A DNA stretch of 64,000 bases from Novosphingobium endophyticum (GCF_014640675.1 NZ_BMHK01000019.1:1-64000), one strand, 5' to 3'. Positions 44,380 through 54,494 are shown, counted from the first letter of the stretch. The notes: generated by a model not told the origin, from the letters alone. Numbers and translations: made by a program.

Positions 44380-44925
44380 GTGTCCCTTCTCTCCCGCATT
44401 TTCCGCTCCCGCACGTTCGGTCCGGGCACTGACGACCGCGCGGCCGTGCGCCCTCTCTGGCACCGCATCGTGGAGATCGCGCGCGAGAAGCAATGGTATG
44501 CCGAATGCGGCGTGGCGGATACGGTTCCGGGGCGGTTCGATGCGGTCACTCTCGTCATGGCGCTGGTCATGCTGCGCATGGAGCGCGACAAGACGATGAT
44601 CGAACCGGCGGCGCGCCTGACCGAACTTTTCGTCGACGACATGGACGGCCAGCTGCGCCAGTCAGGCGTCGGCGATCTGGTCGTCGGCAAGCGCATGGGC
44701 AAGCTGATGAGCGTGCTGGGCGGCCGCATCGGCGCGCTGCGCGAGGCGCTGGCCGCCGGCAGCGAGGAAGAGGTCTGCGCCGCGCTAATCCCTGTGCTCG
44801 AACGCAACGTCACGCTGATCGAAGGCGCCGACAAGCCCCTGCTCGCGGCGCGCGTGCGGCGCCTTGCCGACGGACTCGACGGCCTGTCGAACGAGGAACT
44901 GCTGGCTGCCAGGATCGAACGATGA
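44380..44925 (+). CDS. Ubiquinol-cytochrome c chaperone (CBP3-like)
   Basis: 181-aa protein of the ubiquinol-cytochrome c chaperone family. VRPLWHRIVEIAREKQWYAE, FDAVTLVMALVMLRME, LTELFVDDMDGQLRQ and VGKRMGKLMSVLGGR are typical. It helps assembly of the cytochrome bc1 complex, as Cbp3 does in mitochondria. The GTG start at 44380 fits the family N-terminus. Its stop overlaps the DUF177 start (ATGA), forming a conserved alphaproteobacterial pair. Confidence 0.85.
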   Translation: MSLLSRIFRSRTFGPGTDDRAAVRPLWHRIVEIAREKQWYAECGVADTVPGRFDAVTLVMALVMLRMERDKTMIEPAARLTELFVDDMDGQLRQSGVGDLVVGKRMGKLMSVLGGRIGALREALAAGSEEEVCAALIPVLERNVTLIEGADKPLLAARVRRLADGLDGLSNEELLAARIER

Positions 44926-45440
44926 GCACGAGCGAGCTGTCCCGGGAATTCGACGTCCGCCAGGCCGAGGGCAAGCAGGTCCGCATCGTGGCCGATGAAG
45001 CCGAACGCGCCGCGCTGGCCGAACGCTTCGGACTGGTGAGCATCGGCAGCCTGGAGGCGGACCTGCTGCTGAACCGCAAGGGCGACCGCGAGGTCGAGGC
45101 GCAGGGTTCGCTCAAGGCACGGTTCGTGCAGTCCTGCGCGGTCTCGGCAGAGGATATCCCCGTGTCCGTGGAGGAACCGCTGCTCTTCCGCTTCGTGCCC
45201 GAGCGCACGCACCATACGCCCGACGAGGAGATCGAAATCGACGCCGACGACTGCGACGAAATCGAGTATTCGGGTGCGCACTTCGATCTTGGCGAGGCGG
45301 TAGCCCAGAGCCTTGCCCTGACCATCGATCCGTTCCTGACGGGACCAGGCGCGGACAGGGCACGCAAGGAGGCCGGGATCGGAACTCCCGAGGAACAGGG
45401 CCCGTTCGCAGCGCTCAAGAGCTTGAAGCCGGGTAGCTAG
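44922..45440 (+). CDS. yceD: DUF177 (YceD) family protein
   Basis: 172-aa DUF177 protein. Key text: GSLEADLLLNRKGDREVEAQ, SLKARFVQSCAVSAEDIPV and the acidic EEIEIDADDCDEIEY before HFDLGEAVAQSLALTIDPF. The family is linked to 23S rRNA accumulation and is often followed by rpmF, which is not the case here. It is coupled to the bc1 chaperone gene by a 4-bp overlap. Cytoplasmic. Confidence 0.85.
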   Translation: MSTSELSREFDVRQAEGKQVRIVADEAERAALAERFGLVSIGSLEADLLLNRKGDREVEAQGSLKARFVQSCAVSAEDIPVSVEEPLLFRFVPERTHHTPDEEIEIDADDCDEIEYSGAHFDLGEAVAQSLALTIDPFLTGPGADRARKEAGIGTPEEQGPFAALKSLKPGS

Positions 45441-45492
45441 CGCCAAAAAGCCCGTCGTTGCAGGCGTCGCCCTTCGTTCGCCGGCGAGCGCT

Positions 45493-47550
45493 TTACCGAG
45501 CGCAATCCTCCCCCTCATCGGGTGAACCAGGCACCCGCGCTTCGAGTTCCGCCAGCCACACCGCCGCGCTGGCATCGGACGGCGCGCGCCAGTCGCCGCG
45601 AGGGCTGAGGGCTCCGCCGGAGGACACCTTGGGTCCGTTGGGAATGGCCGAGCGCTTGAACTGGCTGAACGCGAAGAAGCGGCGCAGGAAACTCTCAAGC
45701 CATGAGCGGATCGCGCTGAGGTCGTATTCGTTCTTGCGCTCGTCCGGAAAACCCGCCGGCCAGGTGCCGCAGGCCGCGTCCCGCCACGCGTGCCAGGCGA
45801 GAAAGGCGACCTTCGACGGCTTCTGCCCGAAGCGCATCACGTGATGCAGGAAAAAGTCGTTGAGCTCATACGGCCCGATCTTGGCCTCGGTACTCTGGAT
45901 CTCGCCGTCCTCGCCGACCGGGACCAGTTCAGGCGAAATTTCGGTATCGAGGATCGAAAGCAGGACTTTCGATGTCGCCTTGTCGAACTCGTCGCCGCGC
46001 GCGCACCAGCGGATGAGGTACTGGATCAGCGTCTTGGGCACACCCGCATTGACCGCATAGTGGCTCATCTGGTCGCCCACGCCATAGGTGCACCAGCCCA
46101 GCGCCAGTTCGGACAAGTCGCCGGTCCCGATCACGAAGCCGTTGTTCTGGCTGGCGAGGCGGAACAGGTAGTCAGTGCGCAGCCCCGCCTGCACATTCTC
46201 GAACGTCACGTCGTAGACCGGCTCGCCGCCGGCGAAGGCATGGCCGATGTCCTCCAGCATGCGCGTCGCGGAAGGCCTGATGTCGATCTCGTCGGCGGTG
46301 ATCCCGAGCGCCTTCATCAACTTCCAGGCATTGGCCTTCGTGCCCTCGCTGGTGCCGAAGCCGGGCATGGTATATCCGCGAATGAAGCTGCGCGGCAGCC
46401 CCAGCCGATCGCATGCACGCGCGGCAACTATCAGGGCATGGGTCGAATCGAGACCGCCCGAGACGCCGATCACCAGCGATTTCGTGCCTGTCGATTCGAT
46501 GCGCCGCATGAGGCCGTCGACCTGAATGTTGAACGCCTCGTAGCAGTCCGCGTCGAGCTTCGCGGCCCGGTCCGGAACGAAGGGGAAGCGGCTGACCGGA
46601 CGGATCAGGCCGATGTCCCTACCGGCCGGCGCATGACGGAAAGGAATGGTGCGAAAGCATTCCTCGGGCCGTCCCGCCACGTCCGCCGCATCGTTGAACG
46701 TTGGCAGACGCAGGCGGTCGTTCAGGATGCGGTCGCAGTCGATGTCGGCGATGCACAGCTCCGGGTGCAGCGAGAAACGTTCGGATTCGGCCAGCAGGTC
46801 GCCCAGTTCGTAGATCACCCCCTGCCCGTCCCAGGCAAGGTCCGTCGTGCTCTCGCCATGCCCCGCCGCCGAATAGACGTAGGCCGCCGTCGCCCGCGCG
46901 GATTGTGAGCGGCAGAGCATGTGCCGCTCGTCCGACTTGCCGATGACGATGTTCGAGGCAGAGAGGTTGCACAGGATCGTCGCCCCGGCGAGCGCGCCCA
47001 GCGAGCTTGGCGGCGTGACCGCCCAGAAGTCCTCGCAGATCTCCACGAAGAATTTGAACCCCGGCAGCACTTCCGAGGCGAAGACCAGATCGGTCCCGAA
47101 GGGCACGTCATGCCCATTCACCCGGATCGACTGCCCCCGGATCGTCTTGCCCGAGGCGAACCAGCGCTTTTCATAGTACTCGCGGTAGTTCGGCAGGTAG
47201 GACTTGGGCACGACACCCAGCAGCCTGCCGTGCGCGATGGCGAGCGCGCAGTTGTAGAGCCGGCCCTTGTGCCGCAGCGCCGCGCCGATCAGCAGGACCG
47301 GCATCAGGGCCGCGCTCGCCTTGACGATCTCACCGACAGCCGCCTCGACCGCCTCGATCATCGCGCCCTGCAAGTGCAGGTCGTCGATCGCATAGGAGGA
47401 CAGGCACAGCTCCGGATAGACCAGCAGGTCGACATGCGACTCATGCGCCCGCCGCGCCTCCGCCAGCACGGCATCGCGGTTGAAAGCTACATCGGCGGTG
47501 CGGACTTGCGGGGTGGAGGTGGCGACGCGCACGAAGCCGTGCTCGTGCAT
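45493..47550 (-). CDS. nadE: Glutamine-dependent NAD+ synthetase
   Basis: 685-aa two-domain enzyme. The nitrilase-type glutaminase domain has the catalytic triad E47 (YPELCLS), K116 (VPKSYLP) and C172 (EICEDFW). The synthetase domain has the PP-loop [13 protein letters not shown] (about 365) and [12 protein letters not shown]. It makes NAD+ from nicotinate adenine dinucleotide, ATP and glutamine. The ATG at 47550 gives the normal family length; a longer open frame upstream overlaps the amidase gene and is not used. It lies 29 bp after the PncC-type amidase gene, and both belong to NAD metabolism. Confidence 0.92.
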   Translation of the reverse strand: MHEHGFVRVATSTPQVRTADVAFNRDAVLAEARRAHESHVDLLVYPELCLSSYAIDDLHLQGAMIEAVEAAVGEIVKASAALMPVLLIGAALRHKGRLYNCALAIAHGRLLGVVPKSYLPNYREYYEKRWFASGKTIRGQSIRVNGHDVPFGTDLVFASEVLPGFKFFVEICEDFWAVTPPSSLGALAGATILCNLSASNIVIGKSDERHMLCRSQSARATAAYVYSAAGHGESTTDLAWDGQGVIYELGDLLAESERFSLHPELCIADIDCDRILNDRLRLPTFNDAADVAGRPEECFRTIPFRHAPAGRDIGLIRPVSRFPFVPDRAAKLDADCYEAFNIQVDGLMRRIESTGTKSLVIGVSGGLDSTHALIVAARACDRLGLPRSFIRGYTMPGFGTSEGTKANAWKLMKALGITADEIDIRPSATRMLEDIGHAFAGGEPVYDVTFENVQAGLRTDYLFRLASQNNGFVIGTGDLSELALGWCTYGVGDQMSHYAVNAGVPKTLIQYLIRWCARGDEFDKATSKVLLSILDTEISPELVPVGEDGEIQSTEAKIGPYELNDFFLHHVMRFGQKPSKVAFLAWHAWRDAACGTWPAGFPDERKNEYDLSAIRSWLESFLRRFFAFSQFKRSAIPNGPKVSSGGALSPRGDWRAPSDASAAVWLAELEARVPGSPDEGEDCAR

Positions 47551-47579
47551 CGCATAAAAAGGGTGCGCGGTGTTCTCGG

Positions 47580-48089
47580 TCAAAGGTTCAGGGCCTCTTC
47601 GATCAGTTCCAGCGCCGCTTCCAGCGACGCCCGGCGCACACCAGCGCGGCCGATCGCGCCGAAATGCGCCTCCCGATGCAGTACAGCAAAGCCGTGCCGC
47701 GCGCAGGCAAAATGCACAAGCCCTTCCTCGTCTTCCGGCGTGCCCGGACCGGCGAATCCGGTAATCGCAAGAGCAATGTCCCCGCGCGAACGGGCCAGCG
47801 CCCCCCGCGCCATGGCCTCGGCCACCTCTCGGCTTACCGCGCCGCAGCCATCGACCACATCGCGCTCGATCGCGAGCAGGTCGCACTTGGCATCGTCGGA
47901 ATAGGCGACGATGCCGCGTTCGAACACATGGCCACGCCCGGAGACATCGGTGAGCAGCGAGGCAAGCAGCCCTCCGGTGCAGCTTTCGGCGGTGACCAGC
48001 ATCAGCTTCCTGGAATGCGCGAGGTCCAGCACCGTCTCGGCCTTGCGAATGATGCGGTCAGGCAGCGCAGGTTCGAGTGCTTCGGCCAT
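47580..48089 (-). CDS. pncC: CinA C-terminal-type nicotinamide-nucleotide amidase
   Basis: 169-aa protein of the CinA C-terminal domain family. MLVTAESCTGGLLASLLTDV carries the catalytic Ser, followed by FERGIVAYSDDAKCDLLAI, VSREVAEAMARGAL and ITGFAGPGTPEDEEGLVHFA. It converts NMN to nicotinate mononucleotide, recycling the by-product of DNA ligase, and so feeds the NadE reaction encoded just downstream in the same operon. ATG 48089 is preferred over a longer open frame. Confidence 0.85.
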   Translation of the reverse strand: MAEALEPALPDRIIRKAETVLDLAHSRKLMLVTAESCTGGLLASLLTDVSGRGHVFERGIVAYSDDAKCDLLAIERDVVDGCGAVSREVAEAMARGALARSRGDIALAITGFAGPGTPEDEEGLVHFACARHGFAVLHREAHFGAIGRAGVRRASLEAALELIEEALNL

Positions 48090-48197
48090 GTCGTTCCTTT
48101 TCCGCCAACCTGTGGTGATGGGATAAATCCGGGGCCGGCGCCCTGTTCCCGTCGAAGCCACTTGCCCGAACGCGCGCCATGACTACATGCAAGGTCC

Positions 48198-48608
48198 ATG
48201 CGCAGTCTCGACGATATCCGTGAAGAGTACGAGTTCCTCGATGGTGACGAACGCTATCGCCTGCTGATCGAACTCGGCCGCGAACTCGATTCCATGCCCG
48301 ACGCGCTCAAGACGGATGCGACCAAGGTGCGCGGCTGCTCGGCCAGCGTCTGGGTCTATCCCACGATACGCGACGACGGCAGCCTGCACTTCCTGGCGGA
48401 CAGCAACGCGGCGATCACCAAGGGCATTGTCGCGCTGGTGATCTCCGCCGTGCAGGACCGGCCCCCCGCGCAAGTTGCGGAGACCGACATCACGGCCGCG
48501 CTCGAACCGTTCGATCTCAGGAACCAGCTTTCGTCCAATCGCACCCAGGGCGTGCCCAACATGATCGCGCTGATTCGCGAAACCGCCGCGCGTTATGCAG
48601 CCGCATAA
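48198..48608 (+). CDS. sufE: SufE-family sulfur acceptor
   Basis: 136-aa SufE. The sulfur-accepting Cys is C47 in KVRGCSASVWV; DSNAAITKGIVALVI and FDLRNQLSSNRTQGVPNMI complete the signature. It takes persulfide from the cysteine desulfurase SufS and passes it to the SufBCD scaffold for Fe-S cluster building. It starts 108 bp from the divergent PncC gene and is followed after 17 bp by a DUF454 gene. Confidence 0.92.
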   Translation: MRSLDDIREEYEFLDGDERYRLLIELGRELDSMPDALKTDATKVRGCSASVWVYPTIRDDGSLHFLADSNAAITKGIVALVISAVQDRPPAQVAETDITAALEPFDLRNQLSSNRTQGVPNMIALIRETAARYAAA

Positions 48609-48625
48609 CGCTCCCTGCGACGGGT

Positions 48626-48985
48626 ATGCGGCGAATTAGGCGTCATGTCTGGCTCGGCGCGGGGATCTTTTTCGTCGCGCTGGGCACGGTCGGCATCTTC
48701 CTGCCGATCATGCCCACGGTCGTCTTCTACCTGCTGGCGGCCTGGTGCTTTTCCAAGAGCCACCCGGCATGGGCGGAACGGCTCCACAACCATCCCACCC
48801 ACGGCCACCACCTGCGCGCCTGGCGTGATCGCCGCGCGGTCAGCCGCAGGGGCAAGGTCTCGGCGATCCTGGCGATGAGCGCATCGATCCCGTTTACCTG
48901 GCTGGTGGCCGGCTGGCCGTGGATGATGATTCCCGTGGTGGTGCTGGTCGTGGTCGGACCGTGGATCTGCACGCGGCCGGAGTAG
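48626..48985 (+). CDS. DUF454 (YbaN) inner-membrane protein
   Basis: 119-aa protein with two or three membrane helices: LGAGIFFVALGTVGIFLPIM near the start and VAGWPWMMIPVVVLVVVGPW at the end. AAWCFSKSHPAWAERLHNHP between them is the DUF454 signature. Function unknown; commonly encoded near iron/heme or Fe-S genes. It follows sufE by 17 bp and is probably co-transcribed. Confidence 0.85.
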   Translation: MRRIRRHVWLGAGIFFVALGTVGIFLPIMPTVVFYLLAAWCFSKSHPAWAERLHNHPTHGHHLRAWRDRRAVSRRGKVSAILAMSASIPFTWLVAGWPWMMIPVVVLVVVGPWICTRPE

Positions 48986-49007
48986 CCTGACGCCCCTCCC
49001 TGCCAAC

Positions 49008-49805
49008 TTACTGGGCGGTTGCCCTTGCCCGGGCTTTCTCGGCCCGCTCCTTCCAGCCGTCGCCATGGTCGAGCGTGCCGAACATCCAGTCGTAAAGCAG
49101 CGTGATCGTCGCATAGTTGCCGCCGGTGAACCTGGCGTGGTGGTTGTGGTGCATCGCTGACATGGTGTTCAGGTACTTGAACGGGAAGCGATCGACTTCC
49201 CACAGGTCGTGGTTGTGCAGGTTGATCTGGGTGAACGCCACCCAGGAGACGACGATGGTCACGACATGGAACGGTCCCATCACCAACGAGAGCACGAGGA
49301 TGCTCGCGGCGTAGAGGCCGAGGCCGATCGCTACTTCAATCGGGTGGATGTAGCTCGAATCCATGCGGCAGGGGTTATGCTGGCGGTGATGCACGGCGTG
49401 GACCCGGACCAGCGGACCGCCCAGGAAGCCGTTGTCATGAAACAGGAACCGGTGGGTCAGATAATAGAAGAAATCGTAGAACATCAGGATGACAAAGACA
49501 TCGAGCAGCATGTTCCACCAGGGCTGCGCCTGCGCCGTGAGGCAGAAGGGCAGGATCAGGCCGAAGATCACCACCATGGAAAGCGGTCCCCACTTGCGGT
49601 TCCACTTCTGGTTGGCCGCGTAGTTCGGTTTTTCCATCTTCTTGCGATAGGTGTCGAGGTTCAGCCTGCCGGCCTGCCTGAACGTCGGGACCAGCCATGC
49701 GATCCCCTTGCCCAAAAAGGCGACGGCCACGATCCCGAGCCCGGCATAAAACGAGAGCTGCCAGTGATAGTTCTGCAGCACAGATTCCAGCAGTGATGTG
49801 TTCAT
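49008..49805 (-). CDS. Sterol desaturase / fatty-acid hydroxylase family membrane protein
   Basis: 265-aa di-iron membrane oxidase. His clusters HRFLFHDN, HAVHHRQHN and MHHNHHARF match the HxxxH, HxxHH, HxxHH pattern. Four or more hydrophobic segments surround them. Family members hydroxylate lipids or carotenoids; the substrate here is unclear. ATG 49805 is used. It is 227 bp downstream of crtZ on the same strand, so a link to carotenoid or membrane-lipid modification is possible. Confidence 0.8.
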   Translation of the reverse strand: MNTSLLESVLQNYHWQLSFYAGLGIVAVAFLGKGIAWLVPTFRQAGRLNLDTYRKKMEKPNYAANQKWNRKWGPLSMVVIFGLILPFCLTAQAQPWWNMLLDVFVILMFYDFFYYLTHRFLFHDNGFLGGPLVRVHAVHHRQHNPCRMDSSYIHPIEVAIGLGLYAASILVLSLVMGPFHVVTIVVSWVAFTQINLHNHDLWEVDRFPFKYLNTMSAMHHNHHARFTGGNYATITLLYDWMFGTLDHGDGWKERAEKARARATAQ

Positions 49806-50032
49806 AGCACTCGATCCCAACTTTGCTTGTCGTTGGCCAGGGGGCACGGCGGAAACAGCTTCAAACACCCTTATGAGCCATGGTGTATCGCGTCAATACC
49901 ACCAAACGAGCGCCTTGGGAACACTGTTCTCAAAGAAAATCCACTGCCCCTGTCTCTGATCAGAAAATGTCAGAAGATTCGAAACGAACTGTGGCCGCGG
50001 GCACAGGACCAAGGGCCTTACGCCGTCGACCG

Positions 50033-50551
50033 TCAGTCCTCGATGGCCTCACGCAACACCGCAATCCCCGCCTTGCGCTGCTCGCGCAGTTCCCGCTTCA
50101 GCGCCGCAGGGTCGCGCGCAATCACGAACCCGAAGCTGACGCCGCCCTCCTTGCCGATGGTGGCGTGGTGGAGCCTGTGCGCCTGCACCAGCCGCCGGGC
50201 ATAGCCGCGCCTTGGCACCCACCGGAAATAGCGCTGGTGAACGAGGCCGTCGTGGATCAGCGTGTAGATCACGCCGTAGATCAGCACGCCCAGGCCGATC
50301 CACGTGCCGGGCCGCCACGCCCCCTCGCCCATAACAAGCGGCGATCCCAGGGCGAACATGGCGATGCTGATGGCTGCTCCTACAAGCGCGTAGAGGTCGT
50401 TTCTCTCCAGCAACTTGCGATGCGGCTCATGATGGTCGCGGTGCCAGGCCCAGCCGAAGCCGTGCATGATGTACCTGTGGCTCGCCCAGGCGACGAACTC
50501 CATCGCGGCGACAGTGGCAAGGACGATGGCAAGGGCGGCAAAGGCAGGCAT
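50033..50551 (-). CDS. crtZ: Beta-carotene 3-hydroxylase CrtZ
   Basis: 172-aa integral membrane di-iron hydroxylase. EFVAWASHRYIMHG, HRDHHEPHRK, YTLIHDGLVHQRY and QAHRLHHATIGKEGGVSFGF are the CrtZ His motifs. It converts beta-carotene to zeaxanthin, the step leading to nostoxanthin and astaxanthin-type pigments in sphingomonads. No other crt gene is adjacent. Confidence 0.9.
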   Translation of the reverse strand: MPAFAALAIVLATVAAMEFVAWASHRYIMHGFGWAWHRDHHEPHRKLLERNDLYALVGAAISIAMFALGSPLVMGEGAWRPGTWIGLGVLIYGVIYTLIHDGLVHQRYFRWVPRRGYARRLVQAHRLHHATIGKEGGVSFGFVIARDPAALKRELREQRKAGIAVLREAIED

Positions 50552-50719
50552 GACGCCTGTATAGCACCCTGCCCCGCGCCTGCGACACTCTCTTACAATC
50601 GCTCACCGATTTGCGACGGGCCATATCGCTGACGTTCATTTTACAAGGCATATTCCTGAATGCACGGAACGCCCTTCACAAACCGGGCGCCCCGCCAGAT
50701 CCAACCGAGGATGAACACC

Positions 50720-51106
50720 ATGCGTAACCTGACCAAGATCATCGCCCCGACCCTTGTCGCAGCACTCGGCCTCGCCGTTGCCGCCCCGGCTTCGGCCCAC
50801 GACACGCACCGGTACCAGAGCCAGCGCCATGACAGTGCGCGCCATACCGCCGTGCGCAACGCCTCGATCCGCGGCGACATCAACGACCTGCGCCGCGACA
50901 TCGACCGCGCCGCCGCGCGCCGCGCAATCAGCCAGCGCGAGGCCCATGGCCTGCGCCGCGAGGCCGCCAACATCCAGCGTCTCTACGCCAGCTATGCCCG
51001 TAACGGACTGAGCCCTCGGGAAATGCGGACCCTGCAGCGCAAGGTGGACCGGGTCCATGTCGCCCTTCGCATGGAGCGGCGCGATCGCGACGGCCGCCGC
51101 GGCTGA
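50720..51106 (+). CDS. Secreted basic helical protein of unknown function
   Basis: 128-aa protein with a signal peptide (MRNLTKIIAPTLVAALGLAV, then AAPASAHD). The mature part is rich in Arg/His and built of helices (INDLRRDIDRAAARRAISQR, LRREAANIQRLYASY), a pattern common in small periplasmic sphingomonad proteins. Ribosome site GAGG (50707-50710) fits ATG 50720 better than the adjacent ATG 50711. Function unknown. Confidence 0.65.
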   Translation: MRNLTKIIAPTLVAALGLAVAAPASAHDTHRYQSQRHDSARHTAVRNASIRGDINDLRRDIDRAAARRAISQREAHGLRREAANIQRLYASYARNGLSPREMRTLQRKVDRVHVALRMERRDRDGRRG

Positions 51107-51188
51107 GCCTAGCGTCTTGGCGAATACGCGAAAAGGCGCGCTCGTTTCCCTTGAATTGCGGGGCGGGCGTGCCTAATCGCACCTTACC

Positions 51189-52622
51189 ATGACCACGAAA
51201 CCGCGAACGCTTTACCAGAAGATCTGGGATGCACACGTCGTCGACACCCGCGCCGACGGCACCTGCCTCATCTATATCGACCGGCACCTCGTCCACGAAG
51301 TGACCAGCCCGCAGGCCTTCGAGAGCCTTCGCGCCGCCGGACGGCCGGTGCGACGTCCCGACCTTACCCTCGCGGTTCCCGACCACAACCTGCCGACCAC
51401 GGCGCGCAAGGATGCGGAAGGCAACATCCTGCCGATAGCCGATTCCGAAAGCGCTACCCAGCTCGCCGCGCTGCGCAGGAACGCGCCCGAGTTCGGCATC
51501 CGCTATATCGACTCGGTCGATGTCGAGCAGGGCATCGTCCACGTCATCGGCCCCGAACAGGGTTTTTCACTGCCCGGCGCGACGATCGTCTGCGGTGACA
51601 GCCATACTGCCTGTCATGGCGGCCTGGGCGCCCTGGCCTTCGGCATCGGCACCAGCGAGGTCGAGCACGTACTCGCGACCCAGACGCTGCTGCTCAAGCA
51701 GTCGAAGTCGATGGAAGTGCGCGTCGAGGGCAAACTCGGCCCGTGGGTCACGCCCAAGGACGTGATCCTGCACATCATCGGCGTGATCGGCACGGCCGGC
51801 GGCACCGGTTACGTGATCGAGTATCGCGGCAACGTCTTTGAGGAAATGTCGGTCGAAGGCCGGCTGACGGTATGCAACATGTCGATCGAGGGCGGCGCCC
51901 GCGCGGGCCTGGTCGCGCCCGACGAGACGACTTTCGAGTACCTCAAGGGACGCCCCTATACGCCGGTGGGCGAGGACTGGGACAAGGCCGTGGCCTGGTG
52001 GAAGAGCCTGGCCACAGACGCGGGCGCGAAGTTCGACAAGTCCATCTCCATCCGCGCCGAGGATATCCAGCCGACCGTCACCTGGGGCACCAGCCCTGAG
52101 GACACCGCGCCGATCGGAGGCGCGGTGCCCGCGCCGGAGGACTTCGCCGACGCTTCCAAGCGCGAGGCAGTCAAGGTCAGCCTCGACTACATGGGGCTGA
52201 CACCCGGCACCCGGCTGACCGACGTCGAAGTGGAGAACGTCTTCATCGGCTCCTGCACCAACAGCCGCATCGAGGACATTCGCGCCGCGTGCGAGGTTCT
52301 GAGGGGCCGGCACAAGGCGGATAACGTCAAGTGGGCGATCGTCGTCCCCGGCTCCGGCCTCGTGAAGGCGCAGGCCGAGGCCGAGGGGCTCGACAAGATC
52401 GTCATCGAGGCCGGTCTCGAATGGCGCGAGCCGGGCTGTTCGGCCTGTCTCGCTATGAACCCGGACAAGGTGCCACCGGGCGAGCGTTGCGCCTCGACCA
52501 GCAACCGCAACTTCACCGGGCGGCAGGGGCCGGGCAGCCGCACCCACCTGATGAGCCCCGCCATGGCCGCCGCCGCCGCCGTTACCGGCAGGCTGACGGA
52601 CGTTCGCGAACTTGTAGGATAG
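51189..52622 (+). CDS. leuC: 3-isopropylmalate dehydratase large subunit
   Basis: 477-aa aconitase-family protein. Fe-S cluster Cys residues are in [16 protein letters not shown] and in [35 protein letters not shown] is the closing signature. With LeuD it isomerises 2-isopropylmalate to 3-isopropylmalate in leucine synthesis. It is followed by a tiny membrane-protein gene and then leuD, all closely spaced, so one transcript is likely. Confidence 0.95.
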   Translation: MTTKPRTLYQKIWDAHVVDTRADGTCLIYIDRHLVHEVTSPQAFESLRAAGRPVRRPDLTLAVPDHNLPTTARKDAEGNILPIADSESATQLAALRRNAPEFGIRYIDSVDVEQGIVHVIGPEQGFSLPGATIVCGDSHTACHGGLGALAFGIGTSEVEHVLATQTLLLKQSKSMEVRVEGKLGPWVTPKDVILHIIGVIGTAGGTGYVIEYRGNVFEEMSVEGRLTVCNMSIEGGARAGLVAPDETTFEYLKGRPYTPVGEDWDKAVAWWKSLATDAGAKFDKSISIRAEDIQPTVTWGTSPEDTAPIGGAVPAPEDFADASKREAVKVSLDYMGLTPGTRLTDVEVENVFIGSCTNSRIEDIRAACEVLRGRHKADNVKWAIVVPGSGLVKAQAEAEGLDKIVIEAGLEWREPGCSACLAMNPDKVPPGERCASTSNRNFTGRQGPGSRTHLMSPAMAAAAAVTGRLTDVRELVG

Positions 52623-52626
52623 GAAA

Positions 52627-52797
52627 ATGGTCGACGAATCTGAAAACAACCTCGGCAACAAGGCCGCATTCGCCGCCGGCGCCGCCATCGGCTCGGCAGC
52701 CGTTGCCGCTGCCCTGCTCTTCGTGAAGCGCCGCAGCAAGCCGCGCCCGAATGCCGCGCCGCCGCCCCACCCCGAAGACGCGCCCGAGACCGATTGA
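52627..52797 (+). CDS. 56-aa single-pass membrane protein between leuC and leuD
   Basis: A short gene in the gap between leuC and leuD. The product has an acidic start ([11 protein letters not shown]), one hydrophobic Gly/Ala-rich helix ([19 protein letters not shown]), a KRRSK stop-transfer patch and a Pro-rich acidic tail. It starts 4 nt after the leuC stop behind TAGGAAA, and its TGA overlaps the leuD ATG (TGATG). Such tight coupling supports a real gene. Function unknown; membrane tethering of the LeuCD enzyme or a simple passenger are both possible. Confidence 0.75.
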   Translation: MVDESENNLGNKAAFAAGAAIGSAAVAAALLFVKRRSKPRPNAAPPPHPEDAPETD

Positions 52798-53399
52798 TGG
52801 AACCGATCTCCCACGTGGCCGGCCGCGCGATCCCGTTCGGCCGCAAGAACGTCGATACCGATGTCATCATTCCGGCGCACTGGCTCAAGACCATCACCCG
52901 CGAGGGTCTGGGCAAGGGCGCTTTCGAGGCGGTCAGAAAAGAGCCGGGCAACGTCTTCACCGATCCGGAATGCGCCGGCGCGCCTATCCTGATCGCGGGC
53001 GACAACTTCGGCTGCGGATCGAGCCGCGAACATGCCGCCTGGGCGCTGCTCGACATGGGCATTACCTGCGTCATCGCACCGAGCTTTTCGGACATATTCT
53101 CGGGCAATGCCTTCAAGAACGGCATTCTCACGGTCGCGCTGCCGCAGGAGGCGGTCGACCGGCTGATGGAAGTCGCGAAGACGGATCCAATCGACATCGA
53201 CCTCGAGACGCAGTCGGTGACCACACCGTTTCAGGACCGCTTCACGTTCGAGATCGACGCATTCCGCAAGCATTGCCTGCTGGAAGGGCTCGACGAAGTG
53301 GGTCTAACCATGGCCCAGGGCGACGCGATCAGCACCCATGAAGCGCACGCAAGGAAAGAACTGCCGTTTCTGGCCCGTACCTTCGCGTCGGTGGACTGA
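52797..53399 (+). CDS. leuD: 3-isopropylmalate dehydratase small subunit
   Basis: 200-aa swivel-domain subunit. [40 protein letters not shown] and [18 protein letters not shown] are the LeuD signature. It completes the substrate pocket of LeuC. The ATG at 52797 shares its A with the stop of the small membrane-protein gene; a TTG one codon upstream is unlikely. A small hairpin (GAATCCG 53439-53445 / CGGATTC 53453-53459) follows. Confidence 0.95.
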   Translation: MEPISHVAGRAIPFGRKNVDTDVIIPAHWLKTITREGLGKGAFEAVRKEPGNVFTDPECAGAPILIAGDNFGCGSSREHAAWALLDMGITCVIAPSFSDIFSGNAFKNGILTVALPQEAVDRLMEVAKTDPIDIDLETQSVTTPFQDRFTFEIDAFRKHCLLEGLDEVGLTMAQGDAISTHEAHARKELPFLARTFASVD

Positions 53400-53532
53400 A
53401 GGGGCACTCGCTGCGACGATTGAAAGCAGCCGATGGGCGAATCCGGATTGAACGGATTCGATCCCGGCCTTATCGGCATCTTACAAGTGACAGGGGCCCG
53501 ACGACGAGGGGCATTTATTTCGAGGTTGTCCG

Positions 53533-53856
53533 ATGACGAGTTTTGAAGACCGCGAACGCGCCGAAGAAGCCAAGTACGCACGCGATGCCGACACCCAGTT
53601 CCGCATCCAGGCCCGCCGCAATCGCCTTGTCGGCGAGTGGGCGGCCGAACGCATGAACCTTTCGCAGGCCGAAACCGATGCCTATGCCAAGTCTGTCGTC
53701 CAGGCCGACTTCGAGGAAGCCGGCGACGAGGACGTGATCCGCAAGATCCTGGGCGACCTGACCGCCGCCGGTGTGGAATCGTCCGAAGCCGAAGTGCGCG
53801 CCGCGCTCGACGCCAAGCAGGTCGAAGCCCGCCGCGCCTTCCTCGGCGAAGTCTGA
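53533..53856 (+). CDS. DUF1476, F1Fo-ATPase zeta inhibitor subunit
   Basis: 107-aa DUF1476 protein: SFEDRERAEEAKYARDADTQ, RRNRLVGEWAAERM, VVQADFEEAGDEDVIRK. In alphaproteobacteria the zeta subunit inserts its N-terminus into F1 and blocks ATP hydrolysis. It precedes bolA by 13 bp, a gene order common in the class. Confidence 0.88.
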   Translation: MTSFEDRERAEEAKYARDADTQFRIQARRNRLVGEWAAERMNLSQAETDAYAKSVVQADFEEAGDEDVIRKILGDLTAAGVESSEAEVRAALDAKQVEARRAFLGEV

Positions 53857-53869
53857 GAGGCCCGAAGTC

Positions 53870-54103
53870 ATGGCGATGTCCGCACAAGAAATCGAAACCC
53901 TCATCCAGGCGGCACTGCCTGATGCGCAAGTGACGATCACGGACCTCGCCGGCGATGGCGACCATTATGCAGCACATGTGGTTTCCGGCGCATTTGCCGG
54001 CAAACCGCGTGTTGCCCAGCACAAGATGGTCTACGAGGCGCTCGGCGGGCGCATGGGCGGCACGCTCCATGCCTTGCAACTGACGACCGCCGTTCCCAAC
54101 TGA
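53870..54103 (+). CDS. bolA: BolA-family protein
   Basis: 77-aa BolA protein: [56 protein letters not shown]. His residues and the acidic loop are positioned to hold a [2Fe-2S] cluster together with a monothiol glutaredoxin. ATG 53870 is chosen. The grxD gene follows 32 bp later, matching the known BolA-Grx4 partnership in iron/Fe-S control. Confidence 0.88.
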   Translation: MAMSAQEIETLIQAALPDAQVTITDLAGDGDHYAAHVVSGAFAGKPRVAQHKMVYEALGGRMGGTLHALQLTTAVPN

Positions 54104-54135
54104 GCCTGCGTAAAGGCAAAAAGGTCAAGCCCCCC

Positions 54136-54465
54136 ATGTCCGACGTCAACGCGCGCATCAGCGAGATTGTAAACAAGAACAACATCGTCCTGTTCATGAA
54201 GGGAACGCCGCTGTTCCCGCAGTGCGGTTTTTCCAGCCGCGCGGTGGCGATCCTCGAACACCTCGGCGCGCCCTACGAGAGCGTCGACGTGCTGCAGGAC
54301 ATGGAAGTCCGTCAGGGCATCAAGGCCTTTTCCGACTGGCCGACGATCCCGCAGCTCTATGTGAAGGGCGAATTCGTCGGCGGCAGCGACATCATGATGG
54401 AGATGTACGAGGCCGGCGAACTGCACCAGCTTTTCGTCGACTCCGGGCTAGCCACGCAAGGCTGA
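54136..54465 (+). CDS. grxD: Monothiol glutaredoxin Grx4
   Basis: 109-aa monothiol glutaredoxin with the CGFS active site ([13 protein letters not shown]), GTPLF before it, [19 protein letters not shown] and the C-terminal helix. It carries [2Fe-2S] clusters and delivers or senses iron together with BolA. Third gene of the DUF1476-bolA-grxD operon; a clear terminator follows at 54495. Confidence 0.93.
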   Translation: MSDVNARISEIVNKNNIVLFMKGTPLFPQCGFSSRAVAILEHLGAPYESVDVLQDMEVRQGIKAFSDWPTIPQLYVKGEFVGGSDIMMEMYEAGELHQLFVDSGLATQG

Positions 54466-54494
54466 GCCGCCCCCCCTCATCGTCGGCCTCCAAC

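Noticed and set aside
43713..45698. A 661-codon open frame on the minus strand
   Set aside because: Only its last 165 codons (43713-44210) are a gene (bamE with lipobox). The rest is antisense to the bc1 chaperone and DUF177 genes and reads as Arg/Ser-rich shadow.
47551..47886. N-terminal extension of NadE in the same frame
   Set aside because: It overlaps the PncC-type amidase gene and would add 112 residues not found in the family; ATG 47550 gives normal length.
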